Made by a program: the position numbers and the translations under genes. Below, in pieces: positions 9,953 to 20,486 of a stretch of 64,000 nucleotides of DNA (the first letter of the stretch is position 1; each line of letters starts with the position of its first letter). The DNA comes from Clavaria fumosa. Lineage: Eukaryota > Basidiomycota > Agaricomycetes > Agaricales > Clavariaceae. The stretch covers positions 1,240,001-1,304,000 of the forward strand of contig OX637801.1 in NCBI GenBank assembly GCA_951802425.1. The letters run 5' to 3'. A model generated the notes under the pieces. It was given only the letters and a program-made list of their open reading frames with translations, did not search any database and was not told the origin of the DNA.

Positions 9953-12544
9953 ATGCTCCTCGCTCTTTTGTTCGTTTTGGGCGCTGTTGCGTCCGTCATC
10001 TCCTCTCCAACCGTCTCTGTCGAGTTTCCTCTGGATGAGCAGCTTCCCCAAATCGCCAGGGTTGGGCAGCCGTACAACTGGTTCTTCTCCCGTCGCTCAT
10101 TCTCCTGCTCCAATGGTACCCTGGAATATTCCACCTCGTCGCTGCCAAGGTGGTTGACTTTCGATGCCTCAAATTTGACTTTTGCTGGTATGCCGTCCGC
10201 GGACGATGAAGAGAGCTCAACGATCACAGTGACTGCAACAGCGGATGAAACTGCCGCAGCTTCCTCATCGTTTATCTTGCATGTTACGTCTTCCTCTCCT
10301 CCGCAACTCCAGCTGCCCATCCTTGAGCAATTTCGCCCCGATAATCCGTCTCTCGCATCTGTGTTTTATCTCTCGCCCAACTCGGCAATCCATACAGACG
10401 ATCCTACTCTGCGTGTCCCTCCGGGTTGGTCTTTCAGCATCGGAATCATGGGTAAGACATTTAGCTCAGAGAACGACGTATATTATGAGGCTTCGCTAGC
10501 GGATGGATCGCCTCTTCCGTCTTGGCTCAAATTCGACTCCAATACGATCACGTTTGATGGCGTAGCCCCAGGAAACATGGCGAACCAACCTCCTGAACCC
10601 CTCGCGTTGTTACTTCACGCCTCGGATCAGAAGGGATACTCCTCGGTTGCGGTGCCTTTCAATCTGGTCGTCGCATCTCACGAGCTGAGCTCAAGCTCAT
10701 CTTTGCCAACGCTCAACATCACCGCATCCACTTCTTTCAATGTTAGTCTTTCGTCTCCAGCCGACTTTACTGGAGTGCTCGTCGACGGGAAAGCAATTCA
10801 CCCTGCCAATATCACCTCCCTGGTCATTGATACCTCGCCGTGCGACACATGGCTAAAATATGATATGGCTTCTCGGACGCTCAGTGGAGATCCTCCGCCG
10901 GACCTGCGGAGCGGCGTGCTACTCCCTGTCACAATTACCACGTTTTTCAATCAGTCGCTGCAGACGAATATGATGATCGCCATCGTCCCGTCGTTCTTTT
11001 CGCAGTCAACCTTGCCCCCAATCTCAGCCAAGGGCTCGATTTCGTTCAACCTGGCGCAATTCTACTCAAATGCGACTCCCAACGACGATGAGAAGCTCAG
11101 TGCAGTTGTTGAACCAAGCGATGCGGGCAGCTGGCTTATTTTCAATGCGGATACATCAACTCTGACCGGAAGCGTGCCGTCCAATGCATCGGTGCCGAGC
11201 GTCTCTGTGACGTTCACCGCCTATTCGCGTATCACTCATTCTACATCGCATGCCAGTCTTGCGATTGATCTATCGGCTTTAGAGTCCAGAAAGAGTGCGG
11301 CCCGCCATCACCCCAGTGGCCTTTCTGTGGTAGCTCGAAGGAAGTTGATCTTGGGATTGTCGGTTGTCTTTGGCATTGTTGGTGGCATGGTCTTCATCGG
11401 GCTATTCCTGGCTACACTCAGACGTTGTGCGCGGGTTCGTGATACAGCGGTCGATGGGGAGGAAGGCATGCGGGCTTGGTCAAGGAATGATAGGAAGTGG
11501 TACGGCATTGCAGATGAGGACCGAATAGGGCCCGAATACAGAGGTTCAGGCTACGGGCGGACAGAAAAGGCAGCCGAGGGTGGCGGCCATGACCTGGCAG
11601 CACCTCACTCCGCAAGACCTGATCCTCCTTTGATCTCTTCTCCTCTGAGGGTTTATGGAGATATCGGACTTCGTCGCGTGGCGACAAGAACCCCATCTAA
11701 TCCTAATACTCCTCTTCTCAGCCCTAGCACGGCACATGTCATGCGGAAGGGATCCTTCCTAGAGAAGATCAGGCAGAAAGTTCGGGACGCCAGTGACAAA
11801 TATACTCGGAATGTCTCGATACGCAAGCGGCCTGTGATTGGAAAACCGGCTCTAGTGTTTTCCACGCGTGCTAGTGGCAGCATAGACGCGCTCCCTTTCG
11901 AGGACAAAGAAAACAGACTGCTGCAGGACAGCCGGCCGACTGGATATCCTTTCACTGACGTTGACGTCGGGAGCTTCGCGGCTAGCGGTGCTACAACGTT
12001 GAGCGGGTCGCCCTCCTCCTCAACAGGTGGGGCCTCAATCCCGACCCGACGAGCGGACTTGCAGACGACGCCTCGGGAACCAGCGATGGTGCATTTCGCG
12101 GACGCGCAGACGCGGGGCGCGAGACCGGTCTCGACCCAGTCGTCGTCGACGGCGGCGTCGAACGCGTCGGTAGACACGCACGCCGCGGAGGCGGTGGTAT
12201 ACACAGCGTCGCGGGCGACGAGCGTGGAGAGTGGGCGCGTGCTGTCGAACCAGTCACTTTCGCCCGGGCGGAATGGGAGCGAAGCTGCAGGACCTGGCTT
12301 GCAGGCACGCATTATGCCGTTCACGAAGTCGAGCCGGGTGCCGGCGCCAGGCTCGGGCGTGAATGCGAGCAGCGAAAAGGTCTCGACACAGGTGAGGGTG
12401 GCGAGCCAGCGGGCGAAGGTGGTGACGACGCAGGGTAGAGATGGGGAAGGGGATGTAGACGATGATCTGGCTATGGGTGCACGGTATGTAAAGGAGTTGG
12501 GCGGGGATAGGAAAGAATCGTCTTCGAAAAGGCGAGGTGCTTAG
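9953..12544 (+). CDS. Axl2-like type I membrane protein with cadherin-like (CADG) domains
   Basis: One uninterrupted exon of 863 residues. The start at 9953 is the first in-frame ATG and begins a signal peptide (MLLALLFVLGAVASVIS). The ectodomain carries the dystroglycan/cadherin-like pattern seen in fungal Axl2: GQPYNWFF..., then SLPRWLTFD...LTFAGMP and later PLPSWLKFD...ITFDGVAPG, with many N-x-S/T sites. A transmembrane helix (LILGLSVVFGIVGGMVFIGLFLATL, about residues 464-488) is followed by RRCARVR and a long Ser-rich cytoplasmic tail. In yeast Axl2 marks axial bud sites and interacts with septins. A role in polarity or septation here is inference. The intronless structure is unusual beside its intron-rich neighbours. 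Confidence 0.82.
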   Translation: MLLALLFVLGAVASVISSPTVSVEFPLDEQLPQIARVGQPYNWFFSRRSFSCSNGTLEYSTSSLPRWLTFDASNLTFAGMPSADDEESSTITVTATADETAAASSSFILHVTSSSPPQLQLPILEQFRPDNPSLASVFYLSPNSAIHTDDPTLRVPPGWSFSIGIMGKTFSSENDVYYEASLADGSPLPSWLKFDSNTITFDGVAPGNMANQPPEPLALLLHASDQKGYSSVAVPFNLVVASHELSSSSSLPTLNITASTSFNVSLSSPADFTGVLVDGKAIHPANITSLVIDTSPCDTWLKYDMASRTLSGDPPPDLRSGVLLPVTITTFFNQSLQTNMMIAIVPSFFSQSTLPPISAKGSISFNLAQFYSNATPNDDEKLSAVVEPSDAGSWLIFNADTSTLTGSVPSNASVPSVSVTFTAYSRITHSTSHASLAIDLSALESRKSAARHHPSGLSVVARRKLILGLSVVFGIVGGMVFIGLFLATLRRCARVRDTAVDGEEGMRAWSRNDRKWYGIADEDRIGPEYRGSGYGRTEKAAEGGGHDLAAPHSARPDPPLISSPLRVYGDIGLRRVATRTPSNPNTPLLSPSTAHVMRKGSFLEKIRQKVRDASDKYTRNVSIRKRPVIGKPALVFSTRASGSIDALPFEDKENRLLQDSRPTGYPFTDVDVGSFAASGATTLSGSPSSSTGGASIPTRRADLQTTPREPAMVHFADAQTRGARPVSTQSSSTAASNASVDTHAAEAVVYTASRATSVESGRVLSNQSLSPGRNGSEAAGPGLQARIMPFTKSSRVPAPGSGVNASSEKVSTQVRVASQRAKVVTTQGRDGEGDVDDDLAMGARYVKELGGDRKESSSKRRGA

Positions 12545-12831
12545 CGAGCGTGGCATCATGGGTGTTCCACCAGGCCACGGACACATGAACTTGAAATGTA
12601 TCTGTATCAATATCCACATCTCATAGATTGTATTACGCGTATGATAGAGTGAACCATTTTTCACGGATGGAGTCCTTTCTGGAAAAGCAAAGCATGGGTG
12701 GCCTGCGCATACATGGAGGTAAAGGAGAAGGGATATGTAGGAACAACGTGTATGTACCCCCTCCCATGTTGACACTCTCTCTTTATCTATCTAATAGCAA
12801 GCGACTAAAGAAAATCCGATCTGGGTATCGT

Positions 12832-13224
12832 TTATGACTTCCAGATCAAAACGGCAAGAGAACCGACGTAAAAGTAAATAAAGTGTTTTGTTTCTGCAAG
12901 AATCAGCCTATAGAGAAAAGACGGATTAACGGGGAGCAACTCACCATGGGTCACGTAGGACCCGAAGTTCTTGCCCACGACGACGTGCCAGGTGGGGCCG
13001 TGTCGTCTATCGAGCTCCTTCTTGATCTGGGCCGCGATATCTTTCTCGATGTTAAATCTTTCGAGTGCGGTTGTGGCGATGTCCACGGTCTCCTGCTGCA
13101 TCTCCTCACTCATGTCGACATTTTTTATGATGGCCTTGGGTGAGACACCACCCAAGCGGGGGTCCGCGTTGGACCCGGCATCGGTGGAGGTGGTCAGTGC
13201 GCCGTCGAGCTTTTCAGGGGACAT
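12832..13224 (-). CDS. dyn2: Dynein light chain LC8 (Dyn2/DYNLL)
   Basis: Dimeric hub protein of cytoplasmic dynein and other complexes (family knowledge). Two exons, 13224-12945 and 12893-12832, encode 113 residues; the intron falls inside the Glu codon of YVTHETKHF. The LC8 core is unmistakable: [60 protein letters not shown] and LAVLIWKS. The protein has about 20 extra N-terminal residues (Ser/Thr/Gly rich) compared with the usual 85-95-residue LC8; a later start is not available before the conserved core. Confidence 0.95.
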   Translation of the reverse strand: MSPEKLDGALTTSTDAGSNADPRLGGVSPKAIIKNVDMSEEMQQETVDIATTALERFNIEKDIAAQIKKELDRRHGPTWHVVVGKNFGSYVTHGELLPVNPSFLYRLILAETKHFIYFYVGSLAVLIWKS

Positions 13225-13978
13225 GACGTCTGTGTGGTTGTTGGAAAAGTGGAGAGTGATTCTGTTCAGTGTGGAAAAAGGCTATATATGCTGTGTGGGA
13301 ACATACTCAATTGAACGTGAACGATGAGGAAGCAACGTGGTGTTCTTGCGGTGTTGGTTGAGTGGCACCCTTAACGTTGTGGCGTCGTTGGTCGTCGGGC
13401 TCTGCGATGAAGAAGCGGGCACTTCCACACGAAGTCGTGTGTTCTCCGCGGTGACTACATATACGAAATAACTAAACGGATTTACGGTCGTTGCGGCTAC
13501 CGCGGTAGTGGAGCTTGTCCAGTTAAGGAGGCGAACGCCATTATCAGTTCATTATCACCCAAAGTATCCCCGTGTGCGCCTTTCATGGTCGAGACCGCAT
13601 GCCTTTCAAATCACGCGCCGTACCAAACGCTTCCCGCACGCTTGGCGTGTGGTCGGTCTGCGCTGATAGATCTTGATTATTAAGTCCCCGTCTCCCGATT
13701 CGTACAGAGCCCCATGCTGTAGTATTCGCCACCATATCATCCATGTTCAGACATTATGGCCGCACGGTTGGGCAACATTAAAGTTTCCGATGGGGTGTGA
13801 ACAGCTTGCGATAAGCAATACAACAAATATGTGCATTGCATTTCAAACGTGGGACAAGTCTAACGCATGGGCACGGGGAATTCAACCAACGCACACGATG
13901 GAGTCGGCGCGACGCTCGGAAAGGTAGGCATTTTTTCTCTGCCGCTACAACAACACAGGAAAGGGTGGGGGAGGCGAA
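13225..13978. other. Intergenic: dyn2 promoter and rps3 3' flank
   Basis: No convincing gene. The part next to 13225 must hold the dyn2 promoter; the far end carries the 3' UTR of rps3. Short open frames on the plus strand overlap rps3 and have no recognisable product. Confidence 0.5.
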
Positions 13979-15007
13979 TCAGAACGCGCCCGGCTCGGTG
14001 TAGGGCTCTTGATGCTGCTGTGGGAACTGATCGGGCTGATATTGCGTCTCCTCCGCGACTGCAGCGACAGGCAAGAACGGTTCCTTCTGTTCTGATGACG
14101 GCAAGAGAATCGGTTTGTCCAGCGCCGGTTCCTGGATTGCGACTGAGTCCGGAAGCGGCCTTCGGGGACCCAGGTTGCCATCAGGGTCGTACCCTTTCAT
14201 TCTGCACCGCGTTATCAGAGCCGGCATTCAAAGTAAAAAAGAAGAAGGGGATAGCCATAGCCGGCTCGATGATAGAGGATACGCACATCTTGACTTTGAT
14301 ACCAAGAACGCCCTGCCTGAGCAGAACGTGTCGAACAGCATAGTCGACAAATTCCCTCGCAGGCTGGCCGGAGTGTATCATGAACCCATCGGTGAACTTC
14401 ATGGATTTCGCACGGGCGGCGCGCAGCTTGCCGGAAACGACGACTTCACAGCCTTTAGCGCCCGACTCCATCACAAAGCGGAGCACGCCGTAGCAAGCCC
14501 TAAGTCACAGAAGAATAATAAATGGCACGTGAGGAAGCGTACCAGCGAGGAGACTGGGAAATTGAAACCTTACCTGCGGACAGCGAGTCCGCCGAGGAGC
14601 TTGTATCGCAGACTCTCGCACTGAGCAATAGCGGAAAGGCCTCGGTAATTGACTTTCTCAGCGTACAGCTCAAGGGCATTTTCGGGGAACTTGAAGCGCT
14701 TCTGAACGAGCGCGGTCAGCTCGCGGATGCGGCGCCCTTTTTCGCCTAGCACTTCCTGCGTGTGTGTCGCGCGGATGATGATCTGCACAGGCAGGAGAAA
14801 GCACCGAAGCGAAATCGTCAACGCGCGTCCTGTGCACGACTTCTCTGTGAAGGGACGTCAACGAACCTCGGTGCGAGCGTGCGTCACGCGGACGTCGCAG
14901 CCAGAGTAGCCCTCCTCTGCAAGCTCGCGGGTGAAGAATTCGTCGAGCTCGGCGCGGAAGACGCCGTCTGCGACGATCTTGCGTTTCTTGCTGACTGGTG
15001 TAGACAT
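13979..15007 (-). CDS. rps3: 40S ribosomal protein uS3 (Rps3)
   Basis: Small-subunit protein at the mRNA entry channel (family knowledge). Four exons close the frame: 15007-14867, 14782-14574, 14499-14287 and 14201-13979, giving 261 residues. Signature stretches: [13 protein letters not shown] and ELNEFF-like [17 protein letters not shown] at the N-terminus, the KH domain [61 protein letters not shown], then [10 protein letters not shown] and GPRRPLPD. The Gln/Pro-rich tail is longer than in animals. Introns are short, and the last one splits the Ile codon of KVKIM. Confidence 0.96.
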
Positions 15008-15764
15008 TGAAGGTGATTTGTTCAGCGCTGCGAGCGAGTAATGGTGCTGTTCTACGCTCTACTCGCGTCAGCTCGAGAGCAATATAAGAGTCATCGCGAA
15101 GAGAAGAGGATCATCCATCGCAATGGACGCCATGCGGCCATTAGCAACCGAACGCAACTGCTAGCGTAGACGACGCCAATGCCGCCTCGATGTTTGTTGT
15201 AAAGAAACGGACCTTGTAAAGAAGAGGAGACGGACGAGGCCAACGGCGATGAGCGAAGCACAAGCGTTTGACGGTAGTGGCAGTGCAATTCAGCCCAGCT
15301 GCGATGACTCTCCATTCACGACCCTTCCTTGCTTCAGAATCTCAGTCAGGTGTGTGGTGACCGCAAAATATACACCGGATACTGCGAGGATAAACAGAAA
15401 ATCTAATCAGAATCACACTGGACGACTCAGTCTTAATTTCTTTGTTTAATATTTCTCCGACGATGATTAGGATTACGGGTTAGAAAAAGAAAAATGCAAA
15501 AGAAAGACAGAAAGTAGTCAATCTCAGAATGAGCTGAGGGTTGAAAAATTGGCAATGCGGCATTATAGCTGGTCACCCTACACGGAACTTCCTAGTAAAA
15601 GGCGAGGAAGTTATCGTGGTTGCAGGATGACCTGCCGCCATCAAGCAATAGCACACGCCACAGTTGGCTTATTGCACTTTTGAATTTAGTTCAGCCCACG
15701 GGTGGTTGGTCACCTGACCACTCAAATAGTGCATCATCGTCTGCAAGGCCATAGAACACAACTA
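15008..15764. other. Intergenic: rps3 promoter and coq6 3' flank
   Basis: No gene seen. The first 250 bp or so upstream of the rps3 ATG must contain its promoter and 5' UTR; no TATA box or known element was assigned. The remainder is AT-richer unassigned DNA. Confidence 0.5.
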
Positions 15765-17814
15765 CTACATACGCGCTCTCTCAGTTATAGCTCGGTATCC
15801 TGCGCCAGCCATTTCAAGCACGCCGTTCCCTAAGACCCGCATAGCCCCGAGTGCGCTCATAGTAGCAGAAATTCCATCCGCTCCCATCTTCGCCCATGTA
15901 GCGTTGTCTTGGCCGGTCCTCGCAGCGCCGCCGGCTTGCAGCACCATGGCTGCTTTCACAAAGTCGAGCTCGTTCAGCACTTCCGCGCCCACGCTGCGTG
16001 CCCACACGACGGGCGCGGACGTCACAGAGTACAACTTGTGTAGCTTATCCACCGCCGCCATTATCTTGTGGTTCTCGAAATAGCGCTCTCGCGCGTACGT
16101 CCGCAGTGCAGTTAGAGAGCCTGCGGTTAACGGCGAGTGAGTTAGGGTCCTTTAATGACAGCAGCTTCCGATGCCCCGCGGGACCAGAGATTGAGATAAA
16201 AATAGACGAAACATACCAACGTCACTTCCATGATTCACAGCATTGTGAATGCATCGCGCAAGCGCGTCAGCGTCCGCTAGGCCCAAATTCAGCCCTTGTC
16301 CTGCAAGCGGGTGGATAGTATGGGCAGCATCTCCGACGAGTACCGTCCTGCTCCCTGTCCCTTCGCCAATGTAAGATTCGGTGTGGCTGAATCGCAGTGG
16401 AAACGACGCGATCGTCCCTGCTTGTATGGACGTCACAAGAGGAGGGACCATCCCTGAATCGGATGGCGGGACGCCGTCCCTTGCTTCTCCTCGCAAGGAT
16501 GCGTATGCAGAATGGGGTGAAATCCCGTGTGATCGTTCACGAAAAGCCACCCACTCCATGACGCCCGCAGCCGTCAACTTGCTCCCAGACTGGGCCGCTT
16601 CCAGAAGCAGGTTGTGCAGGAATCTCACGGAGACTTCGGGCAGTCGGAAGGCCGCGTTTAGCAAGTACTTCAGCACCAGCGGCTCGGCGGCTGTCAGAGC
16701 GGATGCCAGCTGCGGTTTGGTGGACCACACTAACGATGACACCGTTGGCGAGAGTGGGAGAAATGCGATGGGGCCTGTCGGAAGGAAACGTTGGTACGCG
16801 GTCGTGTTCGGCGGTTCAAACGCCCCGCGAGGCAAATGGTTCAGGGTAGCCACGACACTGTGAGCGTCGTACGGCCAGCCAAAAGACGGTATGCCCGAGT
16901 ATACGCGTACGGGTGAATTGAATCCATCAGCGCCAACCTGGATCCAGAAGACAGGAGCAAAAAGCGTATCAACCAATGGAAGCGTGAGCCCAAGCAGAAG
17001 AGCTAACCCACCAGCAACCTCGCTCGGAGCACTCGACCGTCCGACAAATGAACCAGCGGCCAGCCCCCGCCGCCCTCCGTCTCTTCCTGCACAATCGCGC
17101 TCACCTTGACGTTGTCGCAGAGGTCGACGGCGTCTTGCAGGGCTCCTAGGCGGCGCATGAGCGCGCGCTGGAGGTTCATGTTCTCTGTCAGCCGTCCCAG
17201 CTGCCTTGGTGGCGTCGAGTCCATGCCCGGAGCATGCGACATTAGCTCTGAAGCGGCAAAAGAGACGCGTGCATCGGAGAGCCCATCCCATACTTGCATG
17301 TCCTCAATGGGCGCAGTGCGCGTCAGGTCGACATGCTCCAACGCGCCGATGGCTGTAGGTGTGCCGGCAGAGCAGTAGTAGGTAGAATGTCAGAGGTACA
17401 CAGGTCTGGAAAGGAAAGACGGAGTCACCCCACATTCCAAAAACGCCAGCGAGGCGTTCGTGAGCGAGCTGACTCTGTTTGAGAAGAGGGCGTCCTGCGC
17501 CATCCAGTCTCGGACGTGTGAAAGATCGCCAGCCTCGATTAGCGCGATGCGTAGAGACTTGCGGATGGCTTGGCGCGAGCCTAGACGAGGAGCCGTCAGA
17601 GTCCGCGCCGGAGTCGAATGGCATTTCTGGACTCACCCAGTGCGCTTGCGAGCGCCAGCCCGACGGGGCCCCCACCCACGATCACGACGTCCCGCTCTTC
17701 CCACCCCTGCGCGGAAGCTGAGGCATTCGAGAGAGCTCGTCTTGTTACCAGACGGTTCAGCGCCACGAGCTGGCGTTGACAACAGCGCTTCGCGACGGCC
17801 GTTGAGAAGAACAT
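15765..17814 (-). CDS. coq6: Ubiquinone biosynthesis FAD monooxygenase Coq6
   Basis: Flavin hydroxylase of the UbiH/Coq6 family that hydroxylates C5 of the benzoquinone ring in mitochondrial coenzyme Q synthesis (family knowledge). The N-terminus is Arg-rich with few acids (MFFSTAVAKRCCQRQ, RLVTRRAL), as in a mitochondrial presequence. It is followed by the FAD dinucleotide motif DVVIVGGGPVGLALASALG, the GADG region with IPSFGWPYDAHSVVATL, and the second FAD motif GDAAHTIHPLAGQG. The C-terminal helix region (NHKIMAAVDKLHKLYS) also matches Coq6. Several short introns interrupt the first third and the GLADADAL region. It is transcribed divergently from sec6. Confidence 0.92.
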
Positions 17815-17960
17815 GTTTGCCTAAGTTCTAGCCGTGGTCGCAATTTCGTGCGACGCACAGTGTCTTGTCTCCACGTGCGGCAATTGTGAGGGTACAGCAC
17901 CTTCATTAACTACGACCACGATCACGACCGCCACGACCACGTATTCTTTAAACGTAGGGC
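17815..17960. promoter_or_regulatory. Divergent promoter, coq6 / sec6
   Basis: The two start codons are 146 bp apart, so the promoters share this spacer. It carries a cluster of acgac/cgacc-type triplets (about 17909-17942). No TATA box is visible. Confidence 0.45.
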
Positions 17961-20394
17961 ATGGCGGCCGCTCCGATATCTGCTGCTCAAGCCATCGGTG
18001 AGTATTTGCAGTCACCAGATGACCTCGTCAAGGTATCTGCATTTCGGAAGAAGTTGGAGAAAGAGAAGGCCTCGATCGATGCACGTCTTAAAAGCGGGGT
18101 CAAAGAACAGATGGATGCGACCAGAGATGGTCTGCGGAAGCTCTTCAACACACGCATCCACGTCCAAGTTATCAAGGACGAATTGAGCGTCGCCGACAAG
18201 GAATGTCGTGATCCAGAAAACGTCGTGGAGACGTTCGACCAGATCAGCAGAGTGAGCCATTTGCCGCGTCCTCAACTTGTCCGTTTTCTTTCTGAACTGC
18301 AGCTGAAGCGGTCCCTTTGTCAAAGGTCTCAATGGTACACAGAAATTTCGAGCAAACTGAGGAGATGATCAACAACCTGCTTGATATGAACGAGAAACTT
18401 GATGTCTTGGAGGAAATGCTTGTCGCCGACAGCAACGACATCCTCGGTCCCGCCCCAAATTTTCTCTCGCTGCACCACCAACTGACCCAGCTGGAAGCAT
18501 TCCGCAACGAGACGCTCCACCAGGCGAAGCAGGCATCAGCGGACTCACGCACGATACTAGACCGCTGGTTCGAACGGCTAAACAACGTCATACTCGCGTT
18601 TGAGGACTATCTCCTCGAGCTTGCGCGGAACGTCCTACCCCTCGTGCGTGCAGGCCATCCGGAGGTCGTCGTCAAGCTGCTCAAGATTGCCGAGGTGGAG
18701 GGGAGGGAAGACGAGAAAGTGAAATTTCTTTCGTTTCACATGCTTTCAGTGCCTCTGAGAAACTTTATTCTTCAGGCAATGGCTATCCGTCTTGTGAAAA
18801 AGGCCGCTAATTTGGACGCCGCGTCCAAATTCAAGTCCTTGCAGGCGAACGCGCGCATCATCAAGCATTACCGCTCAAAGATCACTAAAGCTATTATGGA
18901 TTCGGTCAAAGATCGATTCGAGGAGGCATATCAACAAGATGCGCAAGACCCGGCCGGATTTCTCGAGAATCTCCAATGGATGTACCAGGATCTGCTGCGG
19001 ATACAAGACGACGTCGTACCGTGCTTCCCTCCATCCTACGACATATACACGCTTTACATTAGAGAGTATCACAAGAGTCTTGATGCCACTATCAGGAAGC
19101 TTCTCGACGCGGAACCAGACGCTAGTGTCTTACTCTCCCTTCACTCTTGGTTGAAGGAGTACAAGAAATGCATGAAGGAACTCGAAGTCCCTTCTGAACT
19201 CCTGGAACCACCCCTCCTTGATGGCAAAGAACAGAGCCTCATAGATGACTACCTGACGCTCATCGTCACGAAGCTCGATGAGTGGTCTGCGAACTTGATG
19301 AAGACGGAGATCCAGGAGTTCATCACCCGCGCGGAGCCTCCCGAGATTGACAGTGATGGGATTTATGGCACACAATGTGCCGTCATCCTTTTCCAGATGA
19401 TAAATCAGCAAGCTGACCTGGCGACCGAGAGCGGACAGGGCGCTATTCTCGCGCGCGTCATCACCGAGTCCAACCGTATCATGCGGGGCATCCAGGACCA
19501 GTGGTCCAAGGTCGTCGAGGCCGAATACAAGAAGCAGTGTGACAAGCCCGAGGAAGTCGCCGGAGGACTCGTGGAGTACATGATGGCGCTCGCCAATGAC
19601 CAAATCAAGTCTGCAGACTTCGCTGAGGCTTTGCTTGCTCGTCTTGAGCCCCTCGTGTCGGAGAAATACCGTGTCACTATCAACGAGCGACTAAACGATG
19701 CCATTGACGGGTACCTCGATGTTGCCAAGAAATGCGTCCAGATCCTCATCGACGTCATCTTCAACGACTTGAAGCCCGCGACGAAGCTGCTATTCCAAGC
19801 TGCGTGGTATGACGGGATTATGCGGCAGATTGTGGAGACCGTGCGGGACTATATGGTTGACTATCACACATTCCTCAATCCGTCCCTGCTCGATCTGCTC
19901 GTCGAGGACCTCCTTGATGCCTTTCTCGTGACCTATCTCACCGCACTCGCTAATTCGTCAAAGCTGAAAATGCCTGCAGCAACAGAGCGAATCAAAGATG
20001 ACGTTAGCGAGGTCTTTTCATTCTTCTCTTCTTATAAGCCAGCTCAAGAACTAGAGCGTTATTTCGACGTCGTTGATATGATATTATCTCTTTTGGAGGC
20101 CTCGAAAGGAATGGTGTTCTTGTCGTTCTGGTCGTTTGCAAAGGTGCACGGGCCAAATATCGCCTTCGTGGAGGGCTTGATGAAAGCTCGCGATGATCTG
20201 GACCGTTCTGCAGTCAACGAGGTTATGGAAAGTGTTAAGCGGAAAGTCAAAGATGAAGGGTTGGCTGATCGTAAGCTTAACGCGGTTCGCCTGACTTGAA
20301 GTTCCTAACTCACTCCCCAGCTCCCGATCCCACAATAATGAAGAAAATAACTATACAAAGCGCGTTCTCGCGCCTGTTAAATGTCCGAACGTAG
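17961..20394 (+). CDS. sec6: Exocyst complex subunit Sec6
   Basis: Core exocyst subunit that tethers secretory vesicles to the plasma membrane and binds SNAREs (family knowledge). Three exons close the frame: 17961-18251, 18326-20270 and 20321-20394, giving 769 residues, the usual length. The N-terminal coiled coil (FRKKLEKEKASIDARLKS) is followed by SMVHRNFEQTEEMINNLLDM, the helical-bundle region with LDRWFERLNNVILAFEDYLLE, and C-terminal ERYFDVVDMILSLLEASKGM. Reading through the last intron would give a spurious end at 20299. Splicing at 20270/20321 instead yields the typical Sec6 ending PTIMKKITIQSAFSRLL. Confidence 0.94.
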
Positions 20395-20486
20395 ATTCTG
20401 CAATTGTTCATCTGCTCATACAAACGATCCTATTCATTGTTGTCTGCACTGTATCTGTATCCTCCATCTCTAATTTATGCCTACCC

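Noticed and set aside
11653..12324. 223-codon open frame on the minus strand
   Set aside because: Antisense shadow of the Axl2-like cytoplasmic tail, whose GC-rich Ser/Thr codons lack antisense stops.
20271..20299. End of sec6 by read-through to TGA at 20299
   Set aside because: Splicing 20270/20321 restores the conserved Sec6 C-terminus and keeps the frame.
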